Part shown: piece by piece, positions 61,014 to 64,000 of the stretch
How positions within the stretch are numbered: position 1 is the stretch's first letter
How the letters are laid out: every line of letters begins with the position of its first letter
Assembly (NCBI RefSeq): GCF_003051085.1
Contig: NZ_QAOM01000012.1
Span: 62,001 to 126,000, forward strand
Direction: 5' to 3'
Origin: Trichococcus patagoniensis
Lineage (GTDB): Bacteria; Bacillota; Bacilli; Lactobacillales; Aerococcaceae
DNA length: 64,000 nucleotides
The notes under the pieces: generated by a model
Told to the model about the DNA's origin: nothing
The model's input: the letters and a program-made list of their open reading frames with translations, nothing else
Database searches by the model: none
Program-made: the position numbers and the translations under genes

Positions 61014-61523
61014 TCAGATTTGCTCATAGAACATCCTGACGATGAATGTCACAAAGATGCCCGTCAGCAGTCCGACAAAAACTTCCGAAGGTTTGTGCCC
61101 AAGGTATTTTTTGACGGCCATTTCTTCAGGGTAAATCTTCTCTTCCTCTTCTTCGGCAATCAGTTCCTGAGCGTTCTTCGGGAACTTGAGTGACAAGCGG
61201 GTCAGTTCTTTGATGGTGTCGACGAGGACGATTCCTTGCTCACCGCTCTGACGACGCACGCCCATCGAGTCGAACATGACGATGACGCCAAAAGTTGTAG
61301 CGATGGCTACGTAACCGGATCCGATGCCGTATTGCAGAATGAGTGCCGTTATCAACGAACTGACGGCAGCCGAGTGGGAACTGGGCATTCCGCCGGTAGT
61401 CGTAACGATGGACAAGGAAGTTTTCTTGTCCTTTGAAAAAATTGCAATCGGATATTTTAAAGCTTGGGTGAACATGATAGCTGCCAGGGAACAAATTAAG
61501 GGGAAATTCTCGAAAATCATCAT
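61014..61523 (-). CDS. Divergent PAP2-family membrane protein (YuiD-like)
   Basis: A 169-aa membrane protein of the DUF212/YuiD divergent-PAP2 group. GGMPSSHSA is the PAP2-like motif, and LGHKPSEVFVGLLTGI is the second conserved segment. About four helices are expected. AAGGATGAAAAATA precedes ATG at 61523, and the next ATG is directly after it. Likely upstream partner of the FNR gene in one transcript. Confidence 0.87.
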   Translation of the reverse strand: MMIFENFPLICSLAAIMFTQALKYPIAIFSKDKKTSLSIVTTTGGMPSSHSAAVSSLITALILQYGIGSGYVAIATTFGVIVMFDSMGVRRQSGEQGIVLVDTIKELTRLSLKFPKNAQELIAEEEEEKIYPEEMAVKKYLGHKPSEVFVGLLTGIFVTFIVRMFYEQI

Positions 61524-61689
61524 TATTTTTCATCCTTCACTTAAAAAGCTACTTTTCATTTATGATAACATGAATCGATAGTTACATCCTAATGAAAAAG
61601 AAAAAACGGGCTGAATTTTCATTTTTGGATAATCGGGGGATTAATCTTTTGCATATTGTGGTAAAATGTAAAAAAAAGGAGGATGAATA

Positions 61690-62274
61690 ATGAGTTTATT
61701 TCCACAATTACAAGCAACAGATAACGATAAGAAAGTCATTATGAAAACAAATAAAGGGGATATCACAATCCGTTTATTCCCTGATTTGGCGCCAAAAACA
61801 GTCGAAAACTTCTTGGGTTTAGCTGAAAGCGGCTATTATGACGGCATCATTTTCCACCGTGTCATCAATGACTTCATGATCCAAGGAGGCGATCCTACGG
61901 GAACTGGTATGGGCGGTTCAAGTGTATGGGGCGATTCTTTTGAAGATGAATTCTCGACGAGCCTTTTCAACCTGAATGGCGCGTTGTCGATGGCGAATGC
62001 TGGCCCGAACACAAACGGAAGCCAATTTTTCATCGTTACCGCTAAAGAAGTGCCAATGACAATGCTAGCTCAATTGGAAGCTGGCGGATGGCCTAAAGAA
62101 ATCATCGATGCTTATGCTGCAAACGGCGGAACACCGTGGTTGGATCAAAAACATACCGTGTTCGGACAAGTGGAAGCTGGCATGGACACAGTCTACGCTA
62201 TCGAAGGCGTGAAAAAAGGCGCTCAAGACAAACCTGTCGAAGACGTTGTCATCGAGAGCATCACGATTTTATAA
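61690..62274 (+). CDS. Peptidyl-prolyl cis-trans isomerase (cyclophilin type)
   Basis: A 194-aa cytoplasmic cyclophilin-type foldase. [22 protein letters not shown] and [17 protein letters not shown] are present with the catalytic Arg and the Gln/Phe of the active site. No signal peptide. A short insertion of the PpiA/PpiB type ([18 protein letters not shown]) precedes the HTVFGQV motif. ATG follows AAAAGGAGGATGAATA. Confidence 0.93.
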   Translation: MSLFPQLQATDNDKKVIMKTNKGDITIRLFPDLAPKTVENFLGLAESGYYDGIIFHRVINDFMIQGGDPTGTGMGGSSVWGDSFEDEFSTSLFNLNGALSMANAGPNTNGSQFFIVTAKEVPMTMLAQLEAGGWPKEIIDAYAANGGTPWLDQKHTVFGQVEAGMDTVYAIEGVKKGAQDKPVEDVVIESITIL

Positions 62275-62282
62275 TAGTATAG

Positions 62283-62310
62283 AAGGGGCATAAAAATGCC
62301 CCTTTTTCTT
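62283..62310 (+). terminator. Intrinsic terminator after cyclophilin gene
   Basis: AAGGGGCAT (62283-62291), loop AAAA, ATGCCCCTT (62296-62304), then TTTCTT. Confidence 0.85.
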
Positions 62311-62482
62311 CATGGATAAGATTATCTTGTGTCTGCCACTCCTAACACTACTGGAGTGTTTTCAAGGTAGTAATCGCTATGACGCCGCCTAAGAGTTGCT
62401 TCTGATCAAAGTTGCATCAGAAATTCTATCCTTTCATCTAGGCACGTGGTATAATTTTATGGTACTGTGAGGGGAATTATGA

Positions 62483-62914
62483 ATGAAAATGGAATATAAA
62501 ATCGGAGACATAATTGCAGGCAGTGTAACAGGTATCCAATCCTATGGCGTGTTCATTTCATTAGACAAGAATACGCAAGGTCTGATCCATATATCCGAAT
62601 GCAGGCATGGATATGTGACCAACCTTGACGAATTTATTCAAATTGATGATGAAGTGGAAGCCAAAATCATAGATATCGATGAGTACACAGGGAAAATAAG
62701 CCTGTCTCTCAGAGCTATGGAAAAGTTGGCGACTCCGTGTTACCCGGCAAAAAGAAAGAAAAGAAAAAGAAGATACTTACCGCAGATTGGTTTTGAGACC
62801 TTGAAAGAAATGATGCCTGCCTGGATCGAAGAGGCCAAAGAAGACGAGAAAGTCAGGAAATCGACAGGGAATAATCCTGTCTATACGACTTCCGGTGAAA
62901 GGGGACATTCATGA
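62483..62914 (+). CDS. S1 RNA-binding-domain protein (CvfD/GSP13-like)
   Basis: A 143-aa protein with one N-terminal S1 domain (KIGDIIAGSVTGIQSYGVFI, GLIHISE, EAKIIDIDEYTGKISLSLRA) followed by a basic linker KRKKRKRR and a C-terminal tail. This is the general stress protein 13/CvfD layout, a post-transcriptional regulator associated with ribosomes. Extended -10 TGGTATAAT at about 62448 serves as promoter. It overlaps the next gene by 4 bp. Confidence 0.87.
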   Translation: MKMEYKIGDIIAGSVTGIQSYGVFISLDKNTQGLIHISECRHGYVTNLDEFIQIDDEVEAKIIDIDEYTGKISLSLRAMEKLATPCYPAKRKKRKRRYLPQIGFETLKEMMPAWIEEAKEDEKVRKSTGNNPVYTTSGERGHS

Positions 62915-63297
62915 TGATAAAAGAAAACATAGTGGCAGGGACCATTATGGTCACTAATGAAGCGGGAGCGACTTTCTTTCTGGTAAACACAGAAAACGAA
63001 TCCTACAGCCTACCTAGTGTAAACTTATCCGAAGGCGGAAAATCCCCTTTAGGATCTATAATGGAAGTCTTGCTGGCCCATGTTGACATTGAATCTGAGT
63101 CATTGCGATTGCTTGACTTGACGAATATGAGAGGGAATGGCAAAAACATGCCTTTATTTGTTTTCGATTCATTAGAAAAACCTTCCGATTTGGACAGCTT
63201 ACTGAACGAACCAGGCAAGTTCGCATGGAAAAAATCTTCGGAAATATCGGAAATACTTACTGACTTGGAATTGGACAGCGTACCTATCTACCATTAA
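62911..63297 (+). CDS. Uncharacterised 128-aa protein before pgi
   Basis: A 128-aa soluble protein starting MMIKENIVAGTIMVTNEAG, with alternating beta strands and a FAWKKSSEISEIL C-terminal helix. The start overlaps the S1 gene by 4 bp (ATGA). The strand pattern of the first 60 residues is Nudix-like, but no Nudix box is present. Function unknown, probably co-expressed with the S1 protein and pgi. Confidence 0.7.
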   Translation: MMIKENIVAGTIMVTNEAGATFFLVNTENESYSLPSVNLSEGGKSPLGSIMEVLLAHVDIESESLRLLDLTNMRGNGKNMPLFVFDSLEKPSDLDSLLNEPGKFAWKKSSEISEILTDLELDSVPIYH

Positions 63298-63351
63298 GGT
63301 GCCTTATTTCACGTCAGTAATCATTTTATAAAAAAATTAGGAGGATATTAA

Positions 63352-64000
63352 ATGTCACACATTCAATTTGATTACTCTAAAGCTTTGGAATTTTTTGCGC
63401 AACACGAATTGGACTACATCCAATACCAAGTAACAGCCGCTGACAAAGCGCTTCGTGAAGGTACAGGCCCAGGGAGCGACTACACTGGCTGGATTGATCT
63501 GCCTAAAGACTATGACAAAGAAGAATTCGCACGCATCAAAGCGGCAGCGAAAAAAATCCAATCCGATTCAGAAGTTTTGGTTGTTATCGGTATCGGAGGC
63601 TCTTATTTGGGCGCTCGTGCTGCAATTGACTTCTTGAACAATACTTTCTACAACGTTCAGACAACTGCAGACCGCAAAACACCTCAAATTTTCTTTGCCG
63701 GCAATAGCATCAGTTCAACTTATTTAGCTGACTTGATCGAAGTTATCGGTGATCGTGATTTCTCAGTAAACATGATTTCAAAATCAGGCACAACAACTGA
63801 ACCTGCGATTGCTTTCCGTGTCTTCAAAGAATTGTTGATCAAAAAATATGGTAAAGAAGAAGCAGTAAAACGCATTTACTCTACCACAGACAAAGCAAGA
63901 GGCGCAGCGAAGCATGAAGCAGACATGGAAGGGTACGAAACTTTCGTTATTCCTGATGATGTCGGCGGACGTTTCACTGTATTGACACCAGTTGGTCTTC
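63352..64000 (+). CDS. pgi: Glucose-6-phosphate isomerase, 3' end outside window
   Basis: The first 216 residues of Pgi, interconverting glucose 6-phosphate and fructose 6-phosphate. The start [19 protein letters not shown], the [13 protein letters not shown] glycine-rich block and the [10 protein letters not shown] substrate-binding motif are clear. ATG at 63352 follows TTAGGAGGATATTAA. The frame is open to the window edge, so only the N-terminal part is seen. Length of the full family is about 450 residues. Confidence 0.96.
   Translation, partial: MSHIQFDYSKALEFFAQHELDYIQYQVTAADKALREGTGPGSDYTGWIDLPKDYDKEEFARIKAAAKKIQSDSEVLVVIGIGGSYLGARAAIDFLNNTFYNVQTTADRKTPQIFFAGNSISSTYLADLIEVIGDRDFSVNMISKSGTTTEPAIAFRVFKELLIKKYGKEEAVKRIYSTTDKARGAAKHEADMEGYETFVIPDDVGGRFTVLTPVGL

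Overview
This 64-kb window looks like a chromosome of a low-to-mid-GC Gram-positive bacterium of the order Lactobacillales. A member of Carnobacteriaceae such as Trichococcus fits best, but that is an inference from gene content and style, not from a marker gene. The signs are AGGAGG-type ribosome binding sites, TTG starts, many U-tailed intrinsic terminators, a T-box leader, a class-I preQ1 riboswitch, the gene order yunD-yutD-HAD(TIGR01457)-TIGR01906, and a cvfD-like S1 gene just before pgi. No rRNA, tRNA, CRISPR array or complete insertion sequence was recognised.

Layout. 1-6.3 kb: a sugar-catabolic operon (Gfo/Idh/MocA dehydrogenase cut by the window edge, TIM-barrel isomerase/epimerase, ROK kinase, HAD phosphatase), two small unknown genes and a DeoR-HAD pair. 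6.4-10 kb: a nuclease/nucleotide-metabolism cluster with an HNH nuclease, a GIY-YIG/DUF2075 helicase overlapping a MazG pyrophosphohydrolase, and a second MazG-like protein. 10-17.3 kb: LysR, aldo/keto reductase, an AT-rich block (AraC-PocR regulator, DUF2798 protein, GH3 enzyme) abutting a decapitated sugar transporter, and a nitroreductase. 17.5-28 kb: a 55-codon unknown gene, two NERD-domain nuclease paralogs flanked by tandem palindrome arrays, RpiR/GH4 6-phospho-beta-glucosidase, T-box-controlled DAHP synthase, a PhzF remnant, a nonsense-mutated MarR gene, a GNAT enzyme and a ROK kinase. 28-37 kb: CarD-like factor, histidine phosphatase, MBL hydrolase, DUF1349 protein, GH1 beta-glucosidase, DUF2500 protein, preQ1-regulated queD-queE, a DUF457-type membrane protein and OsmC. 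37.4-46.6 kb: a small membrane protein and an exceptionally long (2918 aa) cyclic-beta-1,2-glucan-synthase-like protein. 46.9-64 kb: Mg-type P-type ATPase, regulators, MFS transporter, HD hydrolase, YbaK, the yunD-yutD-nagD block, PgpA-like protein, ferredoxin-NADP reductase, PAP2-like protein, cyclophilin, the S1 protein and the start of pgi.

The strongest unexplained signal is a family of intergenic arrays, at least nine in this window. Each is a run of two to seven units with a period of 51-52 bp. Each unit is a palindrome of about 27-33 nt with a loop, followed by about 20 nt of spacer. The palindrome arms differ between arrays (for example AAATCCCGACG, ATTCCCGAAT, TTGTCCGAT, TTCCCGGTGA, ATTGTCGAAT, CTCCGG) but stay self-complementary, and the period stays the same. 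A period of 51-52 bp is about five helical turns, so every unit would lie on one face of the DNA. Two of the arrays lie directly 5' of the two NERD-domain/zinc-ribbon nuclease paralogs. I propose the arrays, and possibly the nuclease-array pairing, as the candidate undescribed system.

Other notable points are two genes whose well-placed ribosome binding site leads into an AUC codon where AUG is expected, gene decay at three sites, and three near-identical terminators within 2 kb. All calls come from reading the sequence. No database search, folding or alignment program was run.
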